Shown here one piece after another: positions 16,386-24,459 of a stretch of DNA of 42,584 nucleotides. The DNA comes from Sinorhizobium sp. 8-89 (lineage in GTDB: Bacteria > Pseudomonadota > Alphaproteobacteria > Rhizobiales > Rhizobiaceae). Numbering within the stretch: the stretch's first letter is position 1; each line of letters starts with the position of its first letter. Where the stretch lies: assembly GCF_030124325.1 (NCBI RefSeq), contig NZ_JASKLR010000035.1:1-42584 (forward strand), read 5' to 3'. Position numbers and translations under genes: made by a program. The notes under the pieces were generated by a model, which had not been told where the DNA came from, searched no databases, and was given only the letters and a program-made list of their open reading frames with translations.

Positions 16386-17348
16386 TCAGTAGCCGAGGCC
16401 CTTCTTTTCCTCGTAGACCTTCATGGGATCGTCAGCCTGGGTATAAAGCTTCGATTCCGTCTGGATCCACTTCGCTGGTTCCTTGCCATCCTTCAGGTAG
16501 GCGGCCAGGGCGTCGAAGGCCGGACCGGCCATGTTGGGGGTGAGCTCGACGGTTGCGTTCGCTTCGCCAGCGGCCATCGCCTGGAAGATGTCCGGAACGG
16601 CATCGATCGAGACGACGAGAATGTCCGTTCCCGGCTTCAGGCCGGCTTCCTTGATGGCCTGGATCGCGCCGACGGCCATGTCGTCGTTATGGGCGTAGAG
16701 CGCGCAGATGTTCTTACCGCCGCCTTCCGCCTTCAGGAAGCTTTCCATCACTTCCTTGCCCTTGGTGCGGGTGAAGTCACCGGTCTGGCTGCGGATGATC
16801 TTCAGGTTGTCGTGACCAGAGAGCGCCTGTTCGAAGCCTTTCTTGCGGTCGATCGCCGGCGATGAGCCGGTCGTGCCCTGAAGCTCGACGACGTTGCAGG
16901 GCTTGCCGGCAACGGTATCGGCAAGCCATTTGCCCGCGACATTGCCTTCGTGGACGAGGTCGGAGGTTACAGCCGTCAAATAGAGATCGTCCGATGCGTC
17001 GACGGTGCGGTCGAGCAGGATGACAGGAATTTCCGCATCTTTCGCCTCCTGCAAGACTTCGTCCCAGCCGGTTGCGACCACGGGAGCGACAAGGATCGCG
17101 TTCACGCCTTGCGCGATGAAGGAACGGATAGCCTTGATCTGGTTTTCCTGCTTCTGCTGCGCATCGGCGAATTTGAGGTCGATTCCGCGCTGCTCGGCCT
17201 GCTGCTTCGTCAGCGTCGTTTCAGCCGCGCGCCAGCCGGACTCCGAGCCGATCTGGGAAAAGCCGACGACGAGTTCCGCGGCCGATGCGCTGCCAAAGGT
17301 GCAGGCAGCAAGAATCGTTGCACTCGCGAGTGCCTTCGCAAATTTCAT
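16386..17348 (-). CDS. ytfQ: Galactofuranose-type substrate-binding protein YtfQ
   Basis: 320 residues from the ATG at 17348, with GGGAGGAAATC just upstream. Signal peptide at 1-23 (ends SASA). The mature sequence matches what I recall of E. coli YtfQ almost motif for motif: VGFSQIGSESGWRAAET, ADAQQKQENQIKAIRSF, APVVATGW, GKPCNVVELQGTTG, DRKKGFEQAL and ELTPNMAGPAFDAL. Periplasmic family-4 (ribose-type) binding protein. First gene of regulon 2. Ligand in E. coli is galactofuranose; conservation of these motifs suggests the same or a close furanose. Confidence 0.93.
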   Translation of the reverse strand: MKFAKALASATILAACTFGSASAAELVVGFSQIGSESGWRAAETTLTKQQAEQRGIDLKFADAQQKQENQIKAIRSFIAQGVNAILVAPVVATGWDEVLQEAKDAEIPVILLDRTVDASDDLYLTAVTSDLVHEGNVAGKWLADTVAGKPCNVVELQGTTGSSPAIDRKKGFEQALSGHDNLKIIRSQTGDFTRTKGKEVMESFLKAEGGGKNICALYAHNDDMAVGAIQAIKEAGLKPGTDILVVSIDAVPDIFQAMAAGEANATVELTPNMAGPAFDALAAYLKDGKEPAKWIQTESKLYTQADDPMKVYEEKKGLGY

Positions 17349-17403
17349 GATTTCCTCCCAAAGAAAGCTGCTCTCCATGCAGCTGTCGAGAAAAAATCAT
17401 ATA

Positions 17404-17432
17404 ATATTACTTTTGTAAACTCACGTTTGAAA
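17404..17432 (-). promoter_or_regulatory. Candidate promoter of the ytfQ operon
   Basis: On the minus strand TTTCAA (17432-17427) and TAATAT (17409-17404) are separated by 17 bases, within a clearly AT-rich patch that contrasts with the GC-rich surroundings. The ytfQ start is about 55 bases downstream. The boxes are inferred; no operator for the GntR protein could be assigned. Confidence 0.4.
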
Positions 17433-17483
17433 TCATCCAGCGTGTTTGCACCAATTTATCGATGCGTCGTGGGCTCGACGTCG

Positions 17484-18530
17484 TTAAAGCGTCGCCAGTG
17501 TGCGGTTCGACAATGTTCCCGAATAGAGCTGTCGGATGCTCAGCTTGTTTTCCAGCGCGATGATGATGTCCTCGCTGAAATCCACGCCGTAAAGCCCGGC
17601 GATCTCCGGCAGGGTTCCGGGACTGAAAACATTGATCTCCAGTATCTTGTCGCCAACGATATCGAGGCCCACCAGGAACATGCCGTCGTCCACCAGTTTC
17701 GGTCGAAGCTTCTCCGCAAGGGCGAGAATCTCCGGCGTGATCGTTGCCGCTTCGGGCGTACCGCTGGCGTGTATGTTCGAGCGCACATCGCCCTTGGCCG
17801 GCACCCGGCGGAGCGCTGCATGTACACCGTCGCGCTCCAGCGGCCGTCCGTTCATGAGAAAAAGGCGGATGTCGCCGGCGGTTGCATCGGGCAGGTAGGT
17901 CTGGGCGATCAGGTACCCTTCGCCGCTGGCAACCTCGAATATCTGGTTGAGGTTGGCTTCTTCCCTGGAACTGATCTTGAAGACGTTCTTGCCACCTGAT
18001 CCCTGCAATGGCTTCAGGATCACGCCGTCGGGATGCGCATCGATGAAGGCCCGGATTTCCTCGATGCTCCGGGAGGTCACCGAGGTGGGGCGAACAACTC
18101 CTGGAAAACCTTGCAAATAGAGCTTGTTCTGGGCACTTGCCAAGCCGGCCGGATCGTTGACGACGATCACGCCGCGATCGACCGCGAGATGGCCGAAATT
18201 CACGCCGGCATAGGCTGCCCAAGAACGCTTTTCGGCGTCTTCCGAAGGATCGTTGCGGAGAAAAAGCACGTCGATTTCCGTGACGTCGATCGTCCGGACC
18301 TTCGCTCGCTCGTCCTTGAGCGCATTCAGCAACGTCTCCGGTTTCTTCGGTTTCGGACCATGCAAGGTCGTGGCGCGGACCAACAGGCTTTCGTCGGAGC
18401 GCAATACGAAATCCCCGGGCATGACGTAGCAAACGTCGTGCCCACGGGCGAGCGCCGCGAGCGCAAGCCAAGTTGTCGTGTAATAGGTAGCCTCGCCTTC
18501 GATGGAATTGACGAAAAAGGCGATGCGCAT
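17484..18530 (-). CDS. Glutathione-synthetase-like ATP-grasp ligase
   Basis: 348 residues from the ATG at 18530. N-terminal GshB-type domain (MRIAFFVNSIEGE..., FLRNDPSED at 91-99). ATP-grasp core with the glycine-rich loop ILKPLQGSGGKNVF (171-184) and Mg/ATP ligands in GLDIVGDKILEINVFSPG (Asp290, Glu298 and Asn300). ATP-grasp ligases of this group join a carboxylate to an amine, as in gamma-Glu-Cys plus Gly. It is probably not the housekeeping GshB, because it is the last gene of an operon with a QEGLA peptidase (9-base gap) and an FGase-like enzyme. Substrate unknown. Confidence 0.85.
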   Translation of the reverse strand: MRIAFFVNSIEGEATYYTTTWLALAALARGHDVCYVMPGDFVLRSDESLLVRATTLHGPKPKKPETLLNALKDERAKVRTIDVTEIDVLFLRNDPSEDAEKRSWAAYAGVNFGHLAVDRGVIVVNDPAGLASAQNKLYLQGFPGVVRPTSVTSRSIEEIRAFIDAHPDGVILKPLQGSGGKNVFKISSREEANLNQIFEVASGEGYLIAQTYLPDATAGDIRLFLMNGRPLERDGVHAALRRVPAKGDVRSNIHASGTPEAATITPEILALAEKLRPKLVDDGMFLVGLDIVGDKILEINVFSPGTLPEIAGLYGVDFSEDIIIALENKLSIRQLYSGTLSNRTLATL

Positions 18531-18539
18531 GTCCGGCTC

Positions 18540-20417
18540 CTAACGTTCGACCATGTCGAGTGGCGACATTCCCGCACGCGCTCTGGCGAGGCGTGACGGC
18601 GCTTCCGGATAGTCTAGGAATATAGGGTGAACGGCCGGCACACCAAGCAGGCCACGGGCGCTCAGTTCCTGCATCACGCCAAAATGCGACGCGGCGATCT
18701 TTCCCATCCAGAAGGGTTCCAGAGCGCCGTCAGCCGCGAGATGGGTGAGGAGTTGCAGAAGGCCGCGCAGGTAGATCGCGTCCTTGGCCAAGCCCCCACC
18801 GCGATAGACGCGCAAGACGACGTTGAAGGCATCCGTCCTCAATAAACCATGGTCCTCGACGAGCAGTCGATAGGTTTCCGGCAGCGACGCGCCATCAAGC
18901 ATTGCGGCGCAGGCAACGACGCGGGCCGCAATGAGACGCAGCCGCTCAGCGCTCATGCCGCTGGTTAGGAACTCCGCAAAGACCGCCAGCCCCTCCTGCA
19001 TGCCCTCGTATCCGGCGAGGCCGGACCGGAAAAGGCGCAAGCCCTGCGCCGAACCGTTGAAATAGGTCAGCAGGTGCACGCCGATTTCATGGCTCAAGAT
19101 CGGCTCGACGCGCTCCGCTTCCATGGCGGTGCTGCGTGCAATGAGGAGGCGGCTGCCCGAAACCAGAAGACCGGAGGGAAGATCGTCGCGCACTTCTACG
19201 GATGCGTCGAAGCCGGCATAGCGGCGCCGGTATTCGGCAATCATCGCGCGCGCCTGTTGCTCGACGAAATAGCAATCGGCGTGTCGTTCCCCGACGCGTG
19301 CCTGGCCGCCTGCATTGGCGTTCCCATCGCCGGCCCGGGCAAGAATGTCCCGCGCTGCCCGCAGGAGCTCCGGTTCGACGGGACCATAGAGCGCGCGGCC
19401 GAATTCGACGAATTTTGCGGTTTCCCGGGCCGAAAGCAACGAAAGCTGAAGATCCAGTTCCTGCTGCTTTTCGCGGTAGAGCTGGTACAGCACCGGGTCT
19501 TCAAGATGGTCGAAACCGATGGAGAAGAGTTTCTTCTTTGCCGCCTCGACCTGCAGCGTCAGCGGCCGATACAGAAAACGCGGGGCTCGCCGGTAGTCGC
19601 TTGCGGCAAACTCGCTCCAGGCTGAGTCGGCATTGATCGGGGTCACGGCGAGCAGGAAGTCGAAAGTCGAAGAGACCTCGTCGATGCTGCGATCGGTGCG
19701 GACCACGGCGTCGATGAAGGCCTTTCTGCCGAGCGCCCGATGCGTCGAGATGTTCATGCTTTTGGTAGCCCTGACGAACGCTGCGAGGGCTTGCAGGCCG
19801 GCATCGAAGATGCTTGCGATAAGGCGTTCACGAAGCTGCGGATAGATGTTGCCGGATTCTCCCTGCCGATAGATCGGCGCGAACCGAACGCGAAGATAGG
19901 GAAACGGCATGTCCATCCCATCGGCTTCGCGAAGTTCGACACGCGGCGTGCGGAACTTTGCTTCGGTCGCTTCGGCGGCATCGGCAAATGCCTTGGCGGC
20001 AATCCGCGCGGCCCCCTCCGGGCTCGCCGTGACCTCGATCTTGAAGGGCGGAAGGTACGGTGCGTCGTCGGTCAACAGTTCATCGCGCGCAAGCTCGCTC
20101 ATTTCCAGGACCATGAATGCGCCGAGACGCCGCTTGAGCAGCGTTCCGATGGCTTCTATGACCGAAATGGCGATGTCGGCCTCTGGTGTAATGAGGTAGG
20201 AGGCATTCGCTTGCGCAATCTCGCGAGCCACCGGACCTTCGTCTTCGCCGGAGATGTGCAGGCACAGGAAAGGAAGCGCGCGATCGATGTGCAGCCGACC
20301 ACCATCCGGAAGATCTTTTCGTACCGCCTTGCCGGCTTTGATACTCGCCAACGCCTCGGCGAGCCAGTCGGGCGTATCTGCGGTCTCCCTGGGGGTGGGC
20401 TCGGCGGAACGTTTCAT
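18540..20417 (-). CDS. QEGLA-motif / DUF1704 (MATCAP-like) metallopeptidase
   Basis: 625 residues from the ATG at 20417, which overlaps the previous stop (ATGA); a longer frame would run into that gene. The defining motifs are present: HEIGVH (443-448, the HExxxH metal site) and QEGLA (474-478, in GYEGMQEGLAVFAEF). The family is annotated as flavohemoglobin expression-modulating QEGLA protein, and the same DUF1704 domain is the catalytic domain of the eukaryotic tubulin detyrosinase MATCAP, a carboxy-terminal-residue peptidase. No signal peptide, so cytosolic. Sits between an FGase-like enzyme and an ATP-grasp ligase. Biological substrate in bacteria not established as far as I know. Confidence 0.85.
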   Translation of the reverse strand: MKRSAEPTPRETADTPDWLAEALASIKAGKAVRKDLPDGGRLHIDRALPFLCLHISGEDEGPVAREIAQANASYLITPEADIAISVIEAIGTLLKRRLGAFMVLEMSELARDELLTDDAPYLPPFKIEVTASPEGAARIAAKAFADAAEATEAKFRTPRVELREADGMDMPFPYLRVRFAPIYRQGESGNIYPQLRERLIASIFDAGLQALAAFVRATKSMNISTHRALGRKAFIDAVVRTDRSIDEVSSTFDFLLAVTPINADSAWSEFAASDYRRAPRFLYRPLTLQVEAAKKKLFSIGFDHLEDPVLYQLYREKQQELDLQLSLLSARETAKFVEFGRALYGPVEPELLRAARDILARAGDGNANAGGQARVGERHADCYFVEQQARAMIAEYRRRYAGFDASVEVRDDLPSGLLVSGSRLLIARSTAMEAERVEPILSHEIGVHLLTYFNGSAQGLRLFRSGLAGYEGMQEGLAVFAEFLTSGMSAERLRLIAARVVACAAMLDGASLPETYRLLVEDHGLLRTDAFNVVLRVYRGGGLAKDAIYLRGLLQLLTHLAADGALEPFWMGKIAASHFGVMQELSARGLLGVPAVHPIFLDYPEAPSRLARARAGMSPLDMVER

Positions 20418-21244
20418 CGGTCTGCCACCAACGCGCTCACAAGCAATGGCAGCGTCGACGAGACAAGCTTCCTTATCGCGGCAAGCGCCTCCGGGTCCGG
20501 CTCGCCCGTCCATTCGTCCATGAAGAATTTCTTGAATTCGACGGCAATCGCGCAGCCCGTATCGGGGAAGCGCTCATGGATGAACCGCGTTTGTTCGCCT
20601 CTACCCTGAAACGCGATGTTTTCCCGCACATCGAGCCGGCGCCCCTGGCACTCGGTGCAACGCAACCCCTCGACAAAAGCATCCACCACACGGGCCCATT
20701 TCACGCGATCCATCGAAGAGGTGCCGATGTTGACCTCCGGCGCGACTTCCGTTTTCGCCGCATCCGCTTCGGGGCCGTCGCGCCGGTGGTTGTAACTGTG
20801 CACGTCGAGAACGACAAATCGTCCATAGCGCCGCTCGATCCCGGCGAGCAGCGCCTCGAGCATGGCATAATATTCGTCATGCATCGCCAATGACGTCTCT
20901 ACCACCTCGCGCGGCGGCTCGTGGGTCCAGACCTTGAGACCCCATGCCTGCTCCGGCCGCATGTAGATGGCACCGCTGCGCGGGCGATTTATATCGACCT
21001 CGAATCGCGAACGATGAACGATGATCCGGTTCGGGAAATCGCGGATGATGAACTCGGTGAAGGGATCCTCCTCGCGCAGCCGCTCGACGTCCGAAAGAGC
21101 AAGGAGGCCTTTGGCCGCACCGCGCACGACATGACCATTGTGAATGGCGGTGGCGACGATAGGCGAGTCACCGCGATGCTGCGTCCACCATTCGTGGTAA
21201 AGAAGCTCCGTTGACACCCCATTGGGATAATCCGGCATCTTCAT
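20414..21244 (-). CDS. N-formylglutamate amidohydrolase-family protein
   Basis: 276 residues from the ATG at 21244. FGase-fold features: candidate zinc ligands in AIHNGH (33-38) and LDVHSYNHR (146-154), and the conserved substrate-site stretch SRFEVDINRPR (79-89). True FGases (HutG) release formate from N-formyl-L-glutamate in histidine breakdown, but no hut gene is nearby. The fold is related to M14-type zinc carboxypeptidases, so cleavage of another acyl-amino acid or peptide is possible. Overlaps the QEGLA gene by 4 bases, so the two products are made together. Confidence 0.85.
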   Translation of the reverse strand: MKMPDYPNGVSTELLYHEWWTQHRGDSPIVATAIHNGHVVRGAAKGLLALSDVERLREEDPFTEFIIRDFPNRIIVHRSRFEVDINRPRSGAIYMRPEQAWGLKVWTHEPPREVVETSLAMHDEYYAMLEALLAGIERRYGRFVVLDVHSYNHRRDGPEADAAKTEVAPEVNIGTSSMDRVKWARVVDAFVEGLRCTECQGRRLDVRENIAFQGRGEQTRFIHERFPDTGCAIAVEFKKFFMDEWTGEPDPEALAAIRKLVSSTLPLLVSALVADR

Positions 21245-21387
21245 CTCTCATCGTTCCGCAGCTGCATTCCGCGTATTGGTGACATGCCTACAATTCAAAA
21301 ACGAACTTTTCTGTTCCCATGTGCGGGCGCAAAAAAGCACCGCGCGCGGCGCAGACACCGCAAACGAAAGGCAGTGCGGCTCACGCC

Positions 21388-21600
21388 TCATGCACGATTG
21401 ATCGTCGGTAGCAGAAGTTGCACCTCGCGCTGTCTTTCCGGCGCAAGTATTTCGACGTTCTTCTTCCAGAACGCCTCGGCCGCGGCCGGCTCTGGCTCCC
21501 AATTCCGGACCGATGTCTGGTTATCATCAATGACCACCCGGCGATGACCGCCGAGGCGCAGATATTCCTCTGCCAATCTGCGAGCGTCTGTCTGTTCCAT
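21388..21600 (-). CDS. Small protein (70 aa) heading the QEGLA operon, unknown
   Basis: 70 residues from the ATG at 21600, with TGGAG 8 bases upstream; an in-frame GTG at 21609 is an alternative. Predicted helix at the start (DARRLAEEYLRLGGHR), then VVIDDNQTSVRNWEPEPAA, a second helix (AAEAFWKKNVEIL) and the tail LLLPTINRA. No signal or membrane segment. Same strand as the FGase-like gene, 143 bases upstream of it, and the composition looks coding. I do not recognise a family. It could be a substrate, a carrier or an unrelated small protein. Confidence 0.5.
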   Translation of the reverse strand: MEQTDARRLAEEYLRLGGHRRVVIDDNQTSVRNWEPEPAAAEAFWKKNVEILAPERQREVQLLLPTINRA

Positions 21601-22145
21601 GGCTTTCACTCCAGGTTGTTCCCGGAAGCTCGGCTCGGCGGCGCCTCGCCGGAGACTGCCTATCCGTAACGCTCCTGGCGCGCGGACGTTCCCGGAGCGC
21701 AGGTCTTCGGCATGTGAGGCGCTCGCTTACCGAAGTCTATGATATTTATACGCGCTTCCAGTCGTCGATGCGAGAACGAAGGAGTCGAGACCGATCTCGG
21801 AGAGCGCTGGAATGCCACCGCCGCCGCGTCGGTCGCAGTCACGGCCACGCTCCGAGCGTCGGCCGTGCGCGTGTCGACCGCCTGACGGCGGCCGGGCTGG
21901 ACGAGCTCGAAACTGCGGATGATGGCAGGGTCTTCGGTCCGCTACGGTTTAGACCGCGGCCGCTGCTCGAAGATGACCGAGCTATTTCCTGTCTTGCGGT
22001 TGGGCAAGTGACGACTGGAAGCCTGAGTTTGTGTCTGATGCGTTTGAAAAGGCACGCCACACTGAGAGGTGCGGCATGCCATTGGCAATGGAGATTGAAA
22101 AAACAGCGCAGTTGCAAGCCGCGGTCCCTGCCGACCTCCGCGGGC
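21601..22145. other. 545-base gap without a convincing gene
   Basis: Lies between the small protein start (minus strand, so its promoter should be here) and the MFS stop. Open frames on either strand lack plausible protein composition or start sites. The only clear structure is the hairpin at 21840-21867. Confidence 0.4.
21840..21867. other. Strong hairpin downstream of the MFS gene
   Basis: CACGGCC (21840-21846) pairs with GGCCGTG (21861-21867), continued by ACGC with GCGT around the loop TCCGA. One unpaired base on the 3' side. No T-run. It lies about 280 bases beyond the MFS stop on the minus strand; a distal terminator is possible. Confidence 0.4.
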
Positions 22146-23372
22146 TTATTCCGCTGGCTGCGGGAGCTCGTCGCTAACATGCTCCCCTCTCTCTGCAGCG
22201 AGGCTGGGCTGCCCCAAGGCCACCGTCGCCACGGTCGCCGCGCCGGCTGCCACTGATACCCAGAATCCGTTCTGCGCACCAAAATTGTCCACCACCCATC
22301 CGGACACGAATGCACCAAGCGCCATCCCGATTCCGATGCCAGTCATCACCCAAGTGACGCCCTCGGTCAGCATCGAGTCCGGCACGCGGCGCTCGATCAA
22401 TCCAAAGGCGGTGATGAAGGTTGGCGAGATCGCAATGCCGCTAAGGAATACGGCCAGAGCGAGCAACGGTACGGATATGCCCGCCGCAAGAAGCGGCAAA
22501 GACGTGACGGCAAGCACACTGACTGCGATGAGCAACTGGCGGTGCAGCGGCATTTTGGGGTTGAAAGCGCCAAGAATGAGCCCGACCACGAAGGAGCCGA
22601 CGGCATAGACGCCGATCACCAGACTTGCTGCACTCGGCTGCCCAAGCTCCTTGGTGATCGCCACGGCGCTTACTTCGGCCGTTGCGAAGATCGAGCCGAC
22701 AAACACAAGCGCCAGCGTGATGATCTGTACGGGGCGCCGACCGATTGCCGAGCCCTTTGTAGCCTGGTCCTGCGCAATCCGTACTTTCGGTTCAGTCGAA
22801 CGTTGCAGGATGAAGGCTGCAGTTCCCAATGCAAGGAAGAGCGTGCTGATCAGCATGCCGGCCTCAGGAAAAAGCGCGACCGCCAACCCTACCGAGAGCG
22901 ATGCTCCCGCAATGTAGACGAGCTCGTCAGCGGCGGATTCGAATGCGAAAGCGGTGTTCAACTCTGGCCGGTTACGGAAAAGCTCCGTCCAGCGAGCACG
23001 TACCATGGCCGGTATGCTCGGCATGCTCGCGGCGAGGAACGCGGCGACGAACATGGTCCACTCAGGCCATTTCTGGTTTGCTGCCAAAATGAGTGCGAGG
23101 AATGACAGGGCGGAAATGATCGTGGTCGGCGTGACGACGGCCGCCTGGCCAAAGCGATCGACGAGCCTCGATATCTGCGGTGAAACAAGGGCGTTGGCGA
23201 GAGCGAAAGTTGCCGAGACGGCCCCTGCCAGCCAATACTCGCCATGGGTTTGAGAGAGCATTGCGACGATCCCGATCGGGGCCATCGCGATCGGCAGACG
23301 TGCGAAGAAACCCGCGGCCGAAAAGCCTTTGGCGCCGGGCGCGGCGAATATTTTTCTGTATGGATTTGACAT
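22146..23372 (-). CDS. MFS transporter, probable efflux pump
   Basis: 408 residues from the ATG at 23372, with GAGGAG upstream. About twelve hydrophobic segments, with an MFS cytoplasmic motif in the 2-3 loop (SPQISRLVDRFGQAAV). Cytoplasmic tail is acidic. Divergently transcribed from a TetR repressor across a 139-base region holding four palindromic operators, the standard layout for a drug- or metabolite-induced exporter. Substrate unknown. Confidence 0.88.
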   Translation of the reverse strand: MSNPYRKIFAAPGAKGFSAAGFFARLPIAMAPIGIVAMLSQTHGEYWLAGAVSATFALANALVSPQISRLVDRFGQAAVVTPTTIISALSFLALILAANQKWPEWTMFVAAFLAASMPSIPAMVRARWTELFRNRPELNTAFAFESAADELVYIAGASLSVGLAVALFPEAGMLISTLFLALGTAAFILQRSTEPKVRIAQDQATKGSAIGRRPVQIITLALVFVGSIFATAEVSAVAITKELGQPSAASLVIGVYAVGSFVVGLILGAFNPKMPLHRQLLIAVSVLAVTSLPLLAAGISVPLLALAVFLSGIAISPTFITAFGLIERRVPDSMLTEGVTWVMTGIGIGMALGAFVSGWVVDNFGAQNGFWVSVAAGAATVATVALGQPSLAAERGEHVSDELPQPAE

Positions 23373-23407
23373 GCGACGCTCCTCTAAAATCGCGGGCGCG
23401 CCACTTA

Positions 23408-23497
23408 CATACGTGGCGTATGCAAATAGCTAATTGCATACGACGCGTATGTCAAATAGAATACGTCGCGTATGTGAAAAAATATACGCATCGTATG
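23408..23497. promoter_or_regulatory. Four tandem TetR-type operators with two overlapping divergent promoters
   Basis: Four copies of CATACG-N3-CGTATG: 23408-23422 and 23437-23451 (exact), 23460-23474 and 23483-23497 (first base changed). Start-to-start spacings are 29, 23 and 23 bases. A + strand promoter reads TTGCAT (23434-23439), 17 bases, TAGAAT (23457-23462). A minus-strand promoter reads TTGACA (23455-23450), 17 bases, TAGCTA (23432-23427). The second operator lies in both spacers, so one bound repressor could silence both genes. Confidence 0.85.
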
Positions 23498-23511
23498 CGA
23501 AAAGGACATTG

Positions 23512-24102
23512 ATGGTCAGGTCACGCAAGGAAATGATTGCCGAAACCCGTGCCAAGCTGATTGGAGCGGCGCGCCGGGCATTCGGAACGATCGGATACGC
23601 GGACTCTTCAATGGATGATTTCACCGCCGAGGCCGGACTGACACGCGGAGCGCTCTATCACCATTTCGGAGACAAGAAGGGCCTGCTTCAGGCGGTGATC
23701 CAGGAGATAGACGCGGAAATGACGGCGAGGTTGAACAAGGTGTCAGCCGACGCGCCGACGCGGTGGCAAGGCTTCGTGGCGGAGAACGTGGCCTATGTCG
23801 AGATGGCCCTGGAACCGGAGATCCAGCGCATCATGTTTCGGGACGGCCCTGCCGTTCTTGGCGATCCGTCGATGTGGCCCAACGCCAATGGCTGTATCGC
23901 CGCGGTGGCGCGGACCATCAGCGCCCTGAAGGCCGAAGGTTTTATTGTAGACATCGACCCCGAGGCAGGTGCCAGGCTCATTATCGCAGCGAGCAGCGGG
24001 GCAGCGCAGTGGATCGCCAATTCCGATAATCCAGCGGAAACATCCAAGAAGGCGGTGGGCGGCTTCCGCGTCCTACTCGAAGGTCTGCGCGCCCCAAAAT
24101 GA
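23512..24102 (+). CDS. TetR/AcrR-family repressor
   Basis: 196 residues from the ATG at 23512; the longer frame reads through the operator repeats and is not coding. N-terminal DNA-binding domain of TetR type (AARRAFGTIGYADSSMDDF, then LTRGALYHHFGDKKGLLQAV). The C-terminal helical domain should bind an inducer. Most likely autoregulatory and repressor of the MFS pump through the four palindromes directly upstream. The last operator ends 14 bases before the start codon. Confidence 0.9.
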   Translation: MVRSRKEMIAETRAKLIGAARRAFGTIGYADSSMDDFTAEAGLTRGALYHHFGDKKGLLQAVIQEIDAEMTARLNKVSADAPTRWQGFVAENVAYVEMALEPEIQRIMFRDGPAVLGDPSMWPNANGCIAAVARTISALKAEGFIVDIDPEAGARLIIAASSGAAQWIANSDNPAETSKKAVGGFRVLLEGLRAPK

Positions 24103-24459
24103 CAAGTCTCCGCCGCACCATCTGAGTTCGGGCCAGGACTGCGACCTACAGCGCTGCGCGTCTCGTCAGACGCGCGAAAATACAGGCTCCATCGCTTCAC
24201 GGCGCCAGGCTCAGGGCTTGGGTTGCCTACGATCCGCGGCGGCCGCTTCGGGTCGACTTCAGCTGTGCCTCGCATCGAGCTGTAGGCAACTCATCGACAT
24301 TCCTCCCGCCTCTCTTTCTCGAAAGGAAGTGGGACCTGGGAAACAAGAGTTCGCGGAGACCTAAGCTCGCGATTCCAGAAAACCTTCCCGTGCATGTTGC
24401 CATGCGGTCGTATTTTGTTAAGGTTTGTAGTTCGGTTCACCACCGCTGGGGTTGTGAAA
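24103..24459. other. Gap between TetR gene and ExoY-like fragment
   Basis: 357 bases. Contains the palindromic repeat at 24146-24186; otherwise no coding signal seen. The promoter of the 24460-27747 run probably lies in its AT-richer right half. Confidence 0.4.
24146..24186. repeat. Rhizobial-type palindromic intergenic repeat, copy 1
   Basis: Begins CTACAGCGC and contains the perfect stem GCGCGTCT (24156-24163) / AGACGCGC (24168-24175) with a 4-base loop, followed by GAAAA and a degenerate closing half (TACAGG). It resembles a short palindromic element I recall as widespread between genes in Rhizobiales. May double as a terminator for the TetR gene, whose stop is 44 bases upstream. A degenerate second copy is at 29793-29837. 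Confidence 0.55.

Noticed and set aside
17484..18530. Housekeeping glutathione synthetase gshB
   Set aside because: Operon context with QEGLA and FGase-like genes, and no glutathione genes nearby, suggests a specialised paralogue; cannot be excluded from sequence alone.
21714..22256. 180-codon open frame on the plus strand in the gap before the MFS gene
   Set aside because: Composition Arg/Ser/Cys-rich, runs antisense into the MFS C-terminus and has no ribosome site.
23408..23497. Possible short CRISPR-like array
   Set aside because: Units are 15-bp palindromes with spacers of only 8-14 bases in a TetR/MFS divergent promoter; they are operators.
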